NCBI RefSeq assembly: GCF_000802205.1
Contig: NZ_CP012850.1
Location: 372,001 to 436,000 of the forward strand
Reading direction: 5' to 3'
DNA length: 64,000 nucleotides
From: Candidatus Nitrosocosmicus oleophilus
GTDB lineage: Archaea; Thermoproteota; Nitrososphaeria; Nitrososphaerales; Nitrososphaeraceae
Shown here: positions 51,899 through 60,265 of the stretch, piece after piece
Numbering within the stretch: the first letter of the stretch is position 1
How the letters are laid out: the number at the start of each line of letters is the position of its first letter
Program-made: the position numbers and the translations under genes
Notes under the pieces: generated by a model
The model's database searches: none
What the model was told of the DNA's origin: nothing
Seen by the model: only the letters and a program-made list of their open reading frames with translations

Positions 51899-52927
51899 TT
51901 AAGTAAAATGCGCATACCCTTTGTTTTTAAGCAATTTTTTATTTCCATTGGAAGTGAGAACAAATACTCGCCCAATCCCACTAACTACTTTGCCAATAAT
52001 ATACAATTTTAGGTGACGCACTTTCAATATCTCGGAAACTTCCACTAGATTTTTTTCTGATATTGTTCCTACTATATTGTATTCCTCACCTCCATAAAAT
52101 ACAAGGTCGTGAAAATCAAGATTATTTATTGATAAAAATTCCTTCAATCTTGGTGGAATAGGAATTTTGTCCTCTTCGATTAGTAAATTCACCCCACTTT
52201 GCTTTGATAGCTCGTGTAATGAAGAGGCAAGGCCATCACTAGAATCCATGGATGAAGAAAAATAACGGGCAATATATATTCCAAATTCATAAGAAGGAGA
52301 AGGTATTAAGACAGAATCAACAGATCTTCTCCTAAAGTAACTATCGGGGCATGATAGATTGTTCATGAGAATTTTCAATCCCGAGGAACTGTAACCGAAA
52401 ATACCAGAAACAACCACATAATCACCAATACACGCACCATTTCTTCTAGGTATGTTTGCTACCGAAGATAAAGATCCAAACATACAACAATCAATTATGA
52501 TTTCCTTAGATTCGTTAATATCTCCACCAACAATATCTATTCCAAACTCTTTTGAAGCTAAAGACAAGCCATTAATTAGTCTAGAAATTTCAGAGTTTTT
52601 TAATGATTTGGGTAAACCTAATGATATTAAAGCTGCTTTTGGCATTATTCCTTTTGAAACCAGATCACTTACGCTAGAAACTACAGATTTTCGGGCTATT
52701 TGTTCAAAGGTCATTTTGGGTGGGACGTCAGTATGTTCAACCAACATATCACATGTAATAGCCAAAAATTTATTATCATTAAATTCATTAGAAGAAGAAT
52801 TTAATGAATCTAAGGGCATAATGGATATGTCATCCTTACCTATATATGGTTCCATATTGTTGTTACCAAATTTAGATATAATTATGTTCAGTATTTGTTT
52901 TTCATTAAATTTTTTCATAAATTTCAA
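51899..52927 (-). CDS. thiL: thiamine-monophosphate kinase
   Basis: 342 residues of the AIR-synthase-like family. Conserved blocks: AITCDMLVEHTDVPPKM, VVSSVSDLVSKGIMPKAALISLGLP, IVGGDINESKEI, SSMDSSDGLASSLHELSKQSG and LVFYGGEEYNIVGTI. It phosphorylates thiamine phosphate to the diphosphate cofactor. The ATG at 52927 (or one three codons in, 52918) overlaps the stop of the phosphoglucomutase-like gene by 23 bases, so the pair is translationally coupled. The pairing of ThiL with a sugar-phosphate mutase is probably operonic convenience. Confidence 0.92.
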   Translation of the reverse strand: MKFMKKFNEKQILNIIISKFGNNNMEPYIGKDDISIMPLDSLNSSSNEFNDNKFLAITCDMLVEHTDVPPKMTFEQIARKSVVSSVSDLVSKGIMPKAALISLGLPKSLKNSEISRLINGLSLASKEFGIDIVGGDINESKEIIIDCCMFGSLSSVANIPRRNGACIGDYVVVSGIFGYSSSGLKILMNNLSCPDSYFRRRSVDSVLIPSPSYEFGIYIARYFSSSMDSSDGLASSLHELSKQSGVNLLIEEDKIPIPPRLKEFLSINNLDFHDLVFYGGEEYNIVGTISEKNLVEVSEILKVRHLKLYIIGKVVSGIGRVFVLTSNGNKKLLKNKGYAHFT

Positions 52928-54230
52928 TTATTTTATTATGAAATAATTTATACATAGGATCTGCTTTTTCTTTTGTTGATTCTAATGATATTCTAAGTGC
53001 ATGTTCAGTATTTGAGAAACGTATTAGAACCCAAGAACTATCGTCCAGAACAAATTTCAAACCATCGGTATTTATTACATCTGTTGAATAGGATTTTAAT
53101 GAAGACAATATCTTCTCAAAGAGATCTTTACTATCAATTTTAGGATCTATGGGATGCTTTGTTCGTATTTGTTTAAATTTTGAGGATAGATTCATACATT
53201 CATTAATTGTATTCTGATCTAATGAGCTAATAATAACGCTCGCCAATAACCCATCCCTACAAGAAGTAAAGCTTGGCATGATGAATCCGCCGCTACTTCC
53301 TTCTCCACCCGCTTGTGAATCGGTTTCAAACATTCTTTTTATCACGTTTGATTCTCCAACTTTAGAGATAAAGACTTGACCACCATGATTTTTGACATAT
53401 TGTTCAATTGAGAGACTAGAGTCAAGACTAATGGTAAATCTTTTGAATCCGTTATTGCGTACAACGCCGGCAATACATAACAATAAGGTCGAATCAGGAT
53501 TAAGCTGAATTCCCTGATTATTAACGATTACCAGTCGATCCCCATCTACGTCAAAGGCAAAACCAAAATTCAACTTATTTATTTTAACTAATTCACACAA
53601 TTCCACTAAGGGATCAGACGTCGGATCGGGGCCGCGAGATGAGAACCCCAGCTTATCATTTATTCCAAGGTATTTTACATGATAGGAATCAAGCAAATGA
53701 TTAGCATAATTGCATGCTGCCCCTCCTCCAAAATCAATACCAACTTTGAAATCATCATTTAATTGATTTGATTTTGGAACATAGTTTACTATATCGTTTA
53801 AAAAGCTAGCATTAATTTTGAAATATTGGCCAATATTAGCATGATCTTGAATTTTCGTTTTTAATACCTGATCTAAATCTTCCTCAAATAATCCTCGCCC
53901 TTTTATAAGCATCTTCAATCCATTCCAAGTTAGCGGATTATGTGATGCTGTAATCATTAAGGCACCAGAATATTTTCTGGACTCCCTAAATAAAACTGGT
54001 GTAGGTGCAATACCCAGATCATAAACACTAATGCCTTGTTCTAAAAGACATCCGATTACGATATCTGTAATTATGCCTCCTGATGGTCTACTATCTCTTG
54101 CAATTACACAAGTCAGTATATCGTAATTATTTTTCAAATAAGATCCATAAACCCTAGAAAAACGGGCTATCTCTTGTATACTAAGGTCATCTCCAAATAT
54201 CCCCCTTATTCCTGAGATAGATATCTTCAC
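52905..54230 (-). CDS. glmM: phosphoglucosamine/phosphomannomutase family enzyme
   Basis: 441 residues. The phosphoserine loop is MITASHNPLTWNGLK (about residue 90), the metal loop is FAFDVDGDRLVIV, the sugar loop is AGGEGSSGGFIMPS and the phosphate loop is WVLIRFSNTEHALRIS (usual RxSxTE; here RFSNTEH). The family interconverts hexose 1- and 6-phosphates. GGEGS and archaeal length suggest glucosamine or mannose phosphate as substrate for surface glycans; the name is therefore tentative. ATG start. Confidence 0.86.
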   Translation of the reverse strand: MKISISGIRGIFGDDLSIQEIARFSRVYGSYLKNNYDILTCVIARDSRPSGGIITDIVIGCLLEQGISVYDLGIAPTPVLFRESRKYSGALMITASHNPLTWNGLKMLIKGRGLFEEDLDQVLKTKIQDHANIGQYFKINASFLNDIVNYVPKSNQLNDDFKVGIDFGGGAACNYANHLLDSYHVKYLGINDKLGFSSRGPDPTSDPLVELCELVKINKLNFGFAFDVDGDRLVIVNNQGIQLNPDSTLLLCIAGVVRNNGFKRFTISLDSSLSIEQYVKNHGGQVFISKVGESNVIKRMFETDSQAGGEGSSGGFIMPSFTSCRDGLLASVIISSLDQNTINECMNLSSKFKQIRTKHPIDPKIDSKDLFEKILSSLKSYSTDVINTDGLKFVLDDSSWVLIRFSNTEHALRISLESTKEKADPMYKLFHNKIIEIYEKI

Positions 54231-54291
54231 GAAAATAATGAGATAGATGCAATAATTTATGTTAACTGGATGAAAAAAGAAAAGTAAAAGA

Positions 54292-54702
54292 TCAGGAGAA
54301 ACGTGAACCGGTTAACAGTACTTCGCATTGTTCACAGATTCTTTTGTCTATATTTGACTCAATACTATGGTGGACATCACATATTATGAAAGTATATCTC
54401 ATAAAATTACATAGTTGAATAAATTTTGTCATCGTACTTGGAGAATAAGCATTATTTGTAGAAAGATCTTTGGATATATCGTTTATCATTTTCATAACTT
54501 CAAAATTATCCTCCAGTTTAGCTACCAAAGTAAGATCACCCCGTGTTCCTCTGATATAATTACTAACTGCCGCCTGAGTAATCCCAAGAAGTTTTGCGAC
54601 TGTTTCTTCTTTTAGATCATAATCTCGGATTAATCTTTTAGACAAAATAGCACGAATAGCAGGAATCAAAGACTTGGATTCAATCTCAGAGGGTAATAAC
54701 AT
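54292..54702 (-). CDS. XRE-like transcriptional regulator with C-terminal cysteine motif
   Basis: 136 residues. HTH domain near 25-55 (DLKEETVAKLLGITQAAVSNYIRG) followed by a 40-residue helical region and a C-terminal CEQCEVLL after DVHHSIESNIDKRICEQC, with another Cys in FIICDVHH, making a possible metal-binding or redox site. It matches the archaeal COG2522-type regulators (XRE-like with C-terminal domain). It is adjacent to a ferredoxin gene, so redox or iron sensing is possible but inferred. Confidence 0.82.
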   Translation of the reverse strand: MLLPSEIESKSLIPAIRAILSKRLIRDYDLKEETVAKLLGITQAAVSNYIRGTRGDLTLVAKLEDNFEVMKMINDISKDLSTNNAYSPSTMTKFIQLCNFMRYTFIICDVHHSIESNIDKRICEQCEVLLTGSRFS

Positions 54703-54782
54703 AATAATAATTCCTAAATTTCTAATTATATAAAGATTTTTTAAAAATCATGATAAACAAAAAATAATTGGGTGATATGGAT

Positions 54783-55076
54783 TTAGCCCTCTTCCCAGCC
54801 TTTATCAAATACACCGTTTTTATGTAATGGAACTGGTTGGCCTGCAGTATATTCTAATGGTCTCATCCAGAATATAGCATGAGTTGGACAAACACCTAGA
54901 CATGCACCGTCAGAAATACATCTCTCGGGATAAAAGACAAATGCTTTGCCTCTTTTCCAACCTTCAACAGGTTTAACACGAAGTACATCCGGACCTAATG
55001 CGGTACAAATTTCTACACAAAGCGCACACCCAATGCATCTTTGTTCATCAACATCTGGAAGTATAGCAATTGGCAT
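54783..55076 (-). CDS. ferredoxin with seven cysteines
   Basis: 97 residues. First cluster loop CIGCALCVEIC (C-x2-C-x2-C-x3-C) without a following Pro. Second loop RCISDGACLGVCP (C-x5-C-x3-C-P), with only three Cys visible. This composition fits one [4Fe-4S] and one [3Fe-4S] or an unusual second cluster. The basic middle (VEGWKRGKAF) and the C-terminal MRPLEYTAGQPVPLHKNG are a pattern I associate with thaumarchaeal ferredoxins. It may donate electrons to sulfite reductase and other enzymes. ATG start. Confidence 0.88.
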   Translation of the reverse strand: MPIAILPDVDEQRCIGCALCVEICTALGPDVLRVKPVEGWKRGKAFVFYPERCISDGACLGVCPTHAIFWMRPLEYTAGQPVPLHKNGVFDKGWEEG

Positions 55077-55177
55077 CTAATAATTCACTACTCGTCTTGT
55101 AACGATAAAACTATTTAAACTATATGCCAATAACAAAACAGTGTTATACAAAAGATAAAAAAACTAGATAATAATAT

Positions 55178-55399
55178 CTATTTTTTAATTTGACGCATTA
55201 CGTCTACTTGACCACTATGAAGCCAGTCTTTCAATTCTTCATGTGATGGTTTTGTATCATGTTTACCCTGAAGATGAAGATGGAGTAATACATAATTTAC
55301 CTGATTCAATAAAACCTTGTTGGCTTCATCGCCCTTGCGAGCTTTTGCTTTTAATTCCTCCGGAACGGTTGCCCACCATTCCTCAAATGATCTTACCAT
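55178..55399 (-). CDS. conserved 73-residue protein, paralogue of the left-edge gene
   Basis: 73 residues from an ATG: FEEWWATVPEELKAKARKGDEANKVLLNQVNYVL, HLHLQGKHDTKPSHEELKDWL and HSGQVDVMRQIKK. Largely helical and charged, function unknown. The last roughly 165 bases differ from the copy at 1-248 by about one base, while the first 35 bases differ clearly and the N-terminus is shorter here. This implies recent duplication or gene conversion over the 3' part. Confidence 0.8.
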   Translation of the reverse strand: MVRSFEEWWATVPEELKAKARKGDEANKVLLNQVNYVLLHLHLQGKHDTKPSHEELKDWLHSGQVDVMRQIKK

Positions 55400-55526
55400 T
55401 AAAAAATCAGCGCTTAGTTACTTTATAAATATTTTGAAATAATAAACCACAGATATAGAAATCAGCATGAAAAAAACTTAATTACGACCTAAAAAATACA
55501 TATAACCTATAATCAGTTTTTAAGGT

Positions 55527-56354
55527 ATGCCCTTTTTGATTGATGATATTAATTACGCACAAAAGGAACTAAACATATTTAGATCAAAAACCTTCTATAT
55601 CAAAGATGGGCCGATTCATGAGAGATTCATTTTTCCTTTTCTTTGCGGTTCATATTTCACATACAGAAAGGTAGACGTAGAAAGAATAACCTCTTTAGCT
55701 AAAGCGATATCTAAAGATCCCACTTACCTAGATGTTGGATGTGGTTATGGCGATTTCTTGGAAAAAATTATTCAATATCTACCTAATGCAGAAGGTATTG
55801 AAAAGAGCGCCGACATATTCTTCAAATTAGGAAGATACAAGCCAGATTATATTAAAATTGGTGATGCTTATAATGGGATAGAAAAAAAGTACGATCTAAT
55901 CTTTGTCGGATGGATGGAGCCTGGAGTAGATTACAGGGATAAAATTGCTGCAAGTACAGATGTAATAATTACAACTTTCGATAAGGGTGGACAATGTGGA
56001 ATGAATGGAGAATGCGAAATGGATGAATACGGGTTTGAAAAAATAGCGAGTTGGATAACCCCATCCTGGATTGATGTTAATACGGAACTATTGAACAAAT
56101 ATTATTCAAAAATATCAAATAGAACTATTGAATTTCTAAAACAGCTAAGGGGAGCACACAATTTATGGTATGTTTATTCTAAACCAAAATACAAAGACAT
56201 CATAAAAGAAACATTAATCAAATCTAGTAAGAAAGATTACAATAAGGATGTTTATGAGCATGAAAAAATCTTGGATGAATGTGGATTTAGTTATAATGAA
56301 ATGCTCCCTTCAAACCCAGATATTTGTTTATGGAAAATAAATTTTGAGGAATAA
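55527..56354 (+). CDS. SAM-dependent methyltransferase-like protein, copy 1
   Basis: 275 residues from an ATG about 27 bases downstream of a TATA-like ACATATAACC. The class I methyltransferase SAM motif YLDVGCGYGDFLEKI (about 69-83; motif I) is followed by NAEGIEKSADIFFKLGRYK (motif II) and DLIFVGWMEPGVDYRDKIA (motif III). Most of the middle is DNA-identical to the next gene. The segment TTFDKGGQCGMNGECEMDEYG is unique to this copy, as are the N-terminus and the last 50 residues. The substrate is unknown. The stop overlaps the next start (TAATG). Confidence 0.83.
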   Translation: MPFLIDDINYAQKELNIFRSKTFYIKDGPIHERFIFPFLCGSYFTYRKVDVERITSLAKAISKDPTYLDVGCGYGDFLEKIIQYLPNAEGIEKSADIFFKLGRYKPDYIKIGDAYNGIEKKYDLIFVGWMEPGVDYRDKIAASTDVIITTFDKGGQCGMNGECEMDEYGFEKIASWITPSWIDVNTELLNKYYSKISNRTIEFLKQLRGAHNLWYVYSKPKYKDIIKETLIKSSKKDYNKDVYEHEKILDECGFSYNEMLPSNPDICLWKINFEE

Positions 56355-57163
56355 TGCCTCCAGAAATAAGTGATTTGGGTATTGCATTAAATGCATTAAA
56401 AGAATTTAGAAAATATTCTATTTCATCGCATCATGAGAGATTCATTTTTCCTTTTCTTTGCGGTTCATATTTCACATACAGAAAGGTAGACGTAGAAAGA
56501 ATAACCTCTTTAGCTAAAGCGATATCTAAAGATCCCACTTACCTAGATGTTGGATGTGGTTATGGCGATTTCTTGGAAAAAATTATTCAATATCTACCTA
56601 ATGCAGAAGGTATTGAAAAGAGCGCCGACATATTCTTCAAATTAGGAAGATACAAGCCAGATTATATTAAAATTGGTGATGCTTATAATGGGATAGAAAA
56701 AAAGTACGATCTAATCTTTGTCGGATGGATGGAGCCTGGAGTAGATTACAGGGATAAAATTGCTGCAAGTACAGATGTAATAATTACAACTTTGGATCAA
56801 GGTTTGAGCCTTGCAGTAGAGTTTGAGGGACACGGGTTTGAAAAAATAGCGAGTTGGATAACCCCATCCTGGGACGATATAAACACAGAAATAACTAACA
56901 AATATTATTCAAAAATATCAAATAGAACTATTGAATTTCTAAAACAGCTAAGGGGAGCACACAATTTATGGTATGTTTATTCTAAACCAAAATACAAAGA
57001 CATCATAAAAGAAACATTAAGAAAATGTCTTAAATATGAAGGGCAAAGAGAAATACACACATATGAATTTGAGGATGTCTTAGATGACGCAGGATATGGG
57101 TATTTAGAGAGCATTAAAACTAGTAATGAAGAGTATTTATTGTGGAATATTGATTTTAGTTAG
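56354..57163 (+). CDS. SAM-dependent methyltransferase-like protein, copy 2
   Basis: 269 residues. The start ATG shares a base with the stop of copy 1 (TAATG), so translation is coupled. It has the same SAM motifs as copy 1 and identical residues from HERFIFPFLCGSYFTYRK through ASTDVIITT and again from GFEKIASWITPSW to YKDIIKETL. It differs at the N-terminus (PPEISDLGIALNALKEF), the middle (LDQGLSLAVEFEGHG) and the C-terminus (KCLKYEGQREIHTYEFEDVLDD). The differences may set substrate or partner specificity. The pair may form a heterodimer. Confidence 0.83.
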   Translation: MPPEISDLGIALNALKEFRKYSISSHHERFIFPFLCGSYFTYRKVDVERITSLAKAISKDPTYLDVGCGYGDFLEKIIQYLPNAEGIEKSADIFFKLGRYKPDYIKIGDAYNGIEKKYDLIFVGWMEPGVDYRDKIAASTDVIITTLDQGLSLAVEFEGHGFEKIASWITPSWDDINTEITNKYYSKISNRTIEFLKQLRGAHNLWYVYSKPKYKDIIKETLRKCLKYEGQREIHTYEFEDVLDDAGYGYLESIKTSNEEYLLWNIDFS

Positions 57164-57210
57164 TAATAATGCAAAAAGACTAATATGATAATTAAATTAA
57201 GTAGTTTTCA

Positions 57211-58473
57211 TTGAAAGTTACAACGTTAGGAGCTGCCAGAGAAGTTGGAAGGTCCGCATTCTTGATTAATTCAAATAATACAAATATTCTACTAGATTAC
57301 GGAGTTCTTTTGAAAAAGGAACCTCTTTTTCCGATTCAAGTGAATCCAAAGGATATTGATGCAGTCGTAATAACCCATGCACATCTGGATCATTCAGGAT
57401 GTGTTCCATCTCTTTTTCTTCAAGAAGATTTGAATCTAGAAGCTTTAGCAACTATGCCTACATTTGAACTATCCGAGCTGCTAATTCAAGATATGATAAA
57501 AATATCAGGCTTCTATCTTCCTTTTCAGTATCATGATTTAGTGAACATGTTAAATCATGCAAGACATCTAGATTACAAGAGTAGTCACGCCATAAGGGAC
57601 ACAAGCATTACTTTTCATGAATCTGGACATGTTATCGGTGGTGCAACAGTTTTAGTTGAATCTGATGGAAAAAAACTATTCTACACCGGCGATATGAATA
57701 CACGAGGTTCCAAGGTACTCAGACCCGCCGACCTTGATGTAGGTGAAATTGATATGTTAATAATTGAGAGTACTTATTCCCAGGCAGAGCAAGTTCCCAG
57801 GGAACAATCTGAAAGAGAATTAGTAAAATTTGCAAAGGAAGTGGTCGAGAGGAATGGTATATTTTTCATACCCGCATTTTCTGTGGAAAGAGCCCAAGAA
57901 ATTGCTTGCGTACTTAAAACATATAATTTTCCATACAAAATTGCTATGGATGGGATGGCATTAAAAACCAACGATATCATGCTCAGATATCCAAAGTATC
58001 TTAGAGACCCTCAAATGTTTAAGAGTTCAATTGAAGATGTTGAAAGAATAACGAGTTGGCAAAGGAGGAAAAGAGTAGTTAAAGAACCCGGAGTAATAAT
58101 CTCTCCAGCTGGTATGTTAGTTGGCGGTACAGCGGTTTTTTATATAGAGGAAATTTGTAAGAGCCAATACAATGGAATTGCTCTAGTTTCCTATCAAGGA
58201 GAAGGAACGCCAGGAAGATCTTTACTCGATAAGAGACAAGTAACTTATAATGGAAGAACAATAAAATGTTTGGCAGAAGTAAATAGATTTGACTTTTCAG
58301 GACATAACAGTAGAACAGAATTATTTGAGATTTTGGATAAGGTGAAAGGAAACCCTCAAGTATTGACTGTTCATGGCGATAACTTATCATGTACCAAATT
58401 TGCAGAAGAAATTGTTGAAAAGTATGGGTATAAGGCTCATGCTCCAGATACCGGTGAAATAACCACTGTTTAA
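57211..58473 (+). CDS. aCPSF2-like beta-CASP ribonuclease
   Basis: 420 residues from a TTG. Metallo-beta-lactamase motif HAHLDHSG (56-63), ESGHVIGGATVLVE and FYTGDMNTRGSKVL, then the beta-CASP domain (IIESTYSQ, IPAFSVERAQEIA, ISPAGMLVGGTAVFY, FSGHNSRTELFEIL and LTVHGD). It lacks the N-terminal KH domains of aCPSF1, so it is like aCPSF2 of archaea. It acts as an RNA endo/exonuclease in 3' end maturation or decay. Follows the methyltransferase pair by 47 bases. Confidence 0.88.
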   Translation: MKVTTLGAAREVGRSAFLINSNNTNILLDYGVLLKKEPLFPIQVNPKDIDAVVITHAHLDHSGCVPSLFLQEDLNLEALATMPTFELSELLIQDMIKISGFYLPFQYHDLVNMLNHARHLDYKSSHAIRDTSITFHESGHVIGGATVLVESDGKKLFYTGDMNTRGSKVLRPADLDVGEIDMLIIESTYSQAEQVPREQSERELVKFAKEVVERNGIFFIPAFSVERAQEIACVLKTYNFPYKIAMDGMALKTNDIMLRYPKYLRDPQMFKSSIEDVERITSWQRRKRVVKEPGVIISPAGMLVGGTAVFYIEEICKSQYNGIALVSYQGEGTPGRSLLDKRQVTYNGRTIKCLAEVNRFDFSGHNSRTELFEILDKVKGNPQVLTVHGDNLSCTKFAEEIVEKYGYKAHAPDTGEITTV

Positions 58474-58526
58474 CCAAGAATGCGATATTACCTATAACAA
58501 CAACCCCCAGTAAAATTATCTAACAA

Positions 58527-59408
58527 TTGAATAACAGATATACTATCAATATTAATTCAACCATTAATAGCGGACAATCCTTTCTTTGGGAAAAAAGAGA
58601 TAAATCATGGTATGGAATATATGAAGAATCGGTATTAAAAATAACCGAATATGAAAAAAACGGTGAGAAAGCATATGAATATGATTCTTTTCCTAAAATA
58701 GAGAATTGGCAACAACATGTTTTTAGATTTGATGACAAATACGATCGGATTATGAAAGAAATTTCTGGAAAGGACTCAATAATAGACAATGTAACGAAAA
58801 AATATCGGGGATTACGAATTATGAGACAAAGACCAATTCAATGTATTATATCATTCCTATGTTCTAGTAATAATAATATTCCAAGAATTCGCCTGATTTT
58901 GAGAAATCTCTCCAAAAAATTTGGAAAAAAAGTTGAATGGGATGGTAATGAATTTTATACATTTCCAAGTCTACTAACGCTACACACTACTTCTGTACCA
59001 GAGCTCTTACTTTGTGGATTAGGATATAGAGCAGAATTTGTAATAAAAACAGTAAGAGAAATAATAAAACAAGAAACGGATATGGTAAAATTAGCAGAAA
59101 TGGATTACGATAAAGCAAAACAAGAAATATTGAAGTTAAGTGGAGTTGGAGACAAAATAGCGGATTGTATATTATTATTTTCTTTGAACAAATTAGAAGC
59201 ATTTCCAATTGATACTTGGATTATAAAATTTTTTCAAAAAAAATTGAATCAAATCTTAGACGAAGATATGAAAATAAAGGAAAAGATTACTCCCAACCAA
59301 TATAGAGCGTTATCGAAAAAAATTAGAGAACACTATGGAAGATATTCTGGATATGCCCAGCAATATCTTTATTATAGTATCAGAGAGGAAAATGGAAGAA
59401 AATGGTAG
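58527..59408 (+). CDS. 8-oxoguanine DNA glycosylase-like (OGG1 family)
   Basis: 293 residues. The N-terminal OGG1-type beta domain is suggested by TINSGQSFLWEKRDKSWYGIYEESVLKI. The HhH-GPD domain has LSGVGDKIADCILLFSLNKLEAFPIDTWIIKFF, with the catalytic Lys (GVGDK) and Asp (PIDTW) both present. It excises 8-oxoguanine or alkylated bases and cleaves the abasic site. The TTG start is in line with the domain start. Neighbour relation to aCPSF2 is only head-to-tail. Confidence 0.9.
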   Translation: MNNRYTININSTINSGQSFLWEKRDKSWYGIYEESVLKITEYEKNGEKAYEYDSFPKIENWQQHVFRFDDKYDRIMKEISGKDSIIDNVTKKYRGLRIMRQRPIQCIISFLCSSNNNIPRIRLILRNLSKKFGKKVEWDGNEFYTFPSLLTLHTTSVPELLLCGLGYRAEFVIKTVREIIKQETDMVKLAEMDYDKAKQEILKLSGVGDKIADCILLFSLNKLEAFPIDTWIIKFFQKKLNQILDEDMKIKEKITPNQYRALSKKIREHYGRYSGYAQQYLYYSIREENGRKW

Positions 59409-59423
59409 TAGGCTTTAATCTAT

Positions 59424-60188
59424 CTATTTATTTCTCTTTTTTTTATTATCGTCCGATTTCTTTGAAGATGTAGGAGTTGATTTCCTAGAACTAGAAGAGG
59501 TATTTTTTGTTGTTTTGGGTTTGGGGGACGTCCTAGAACTAGAGGTATTTTTTGTTGTTTTGGGTTTGGGGGACGTCCTAGAACTAGAGGTATTTTTTGT
59601 TGTTTTGGTGGCAACATTTTTCTCTATTTTTAGTATTCTTTTATCCATTTCCTTAAGTAAAGATTGAGTCTGTTTAATAGATACGGACTGTTTTTCAATA
59701 GAACTGAGACCTTTTTGTAATGGTTGCGTTACTTTTTGTATCTTTTGAATTTCTTTAAATAGTTTATCCACATTTTTACTAATGATCTCTAAGTTTTTAG
59801 TTATAGGAGTTAAATCGATGTCCCTATGATCAGAACTCTTTTTCACCGTTTCCTTTCTATTTGTGCGATTCGATTTTTCTTCATCATCCTCTTCATCATC
59901 CTCTTCATCATCCTCTTCATCATCCTCTTCATCATCCTCTTCATCATCCTCTTCTAATTCTAATTCATCATCCTCTTCTAATTCTAATTCATCATCCTCT
60001 TCCTCTTCATCATCCTCTTCTAATTCCTTTTCTAATTCCTTTTCTAATTCTTCTTTTTTATCTTCGTTATTATCTAAATTATCAGATTTCGAAGTGTCAT
60101 CATCAGTAGATAGAACGCGATCATCAGCTGCTATTATTTTCTCTTTTTTATTATCAATAATAGGAAAATGTTGAACTTCTAAAGACAT
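59424..60188 (-). CDS. acidic low-complexity coiled-coil protein with Lys/Ser-rich tail
   Basis: 254 residues from an ATG. After VQHFPIIDNKKEKII comes an acidic run (Glu/Asp about 40-105; 12-base repeats such as TTCATCATCCTC), a short basic segment, a coiled coil (about 125-195; NLEIISKNVDKLFKEIQKIQK, SVSIKQTQSLLKEMDKRILKIEKNV), and a Lys/Thr/Ser-rich end with KTTKNTSSSRTSPKP repeats (45-base DNA repeat). No enzyme motif. The polyampholyte layout suggests a scaffold or a nucleic-acid associated protein; unconfirmed. Confidence 0.72.
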   Translation of the reverse strand: MSLEVQHFPIIDNKKEKIIAADDRVLSTDDDTSKSDNLDNNEDKKEELEKELEKELEEDDEEEEDDELELEEDDELELEEDDEEDDEEDDEEDDEEDDEEDDEEKSNRTNRKETVKKSSDHRDIDLTPITKNLEIISKNVDKLFKEIQKIQKVTQPLQKGLSSIEKQSVSIKQTQSLLKEMDKRILKIEKNVATKTTKNTSSSRTSPKPKTTKNTSSSRTSPKPKTTKNTSSSSRKSTPTSSKKSDDNKKKRNK

Positions 60189-60265
60189 ATCTATACAGTG
60201 AAATAAAATACCAAATATTAAAACTGATCTCTATAAAATATTACAAAGTAATAAAAAAATACTAG

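Noticed and set aside
59861-60174. Plus-strand poly-Ser and His/Pro-repeat frames
   Set aside because: They are antisense artefacts of the Glu/Asp-coding repeat in the acidic protein gene.
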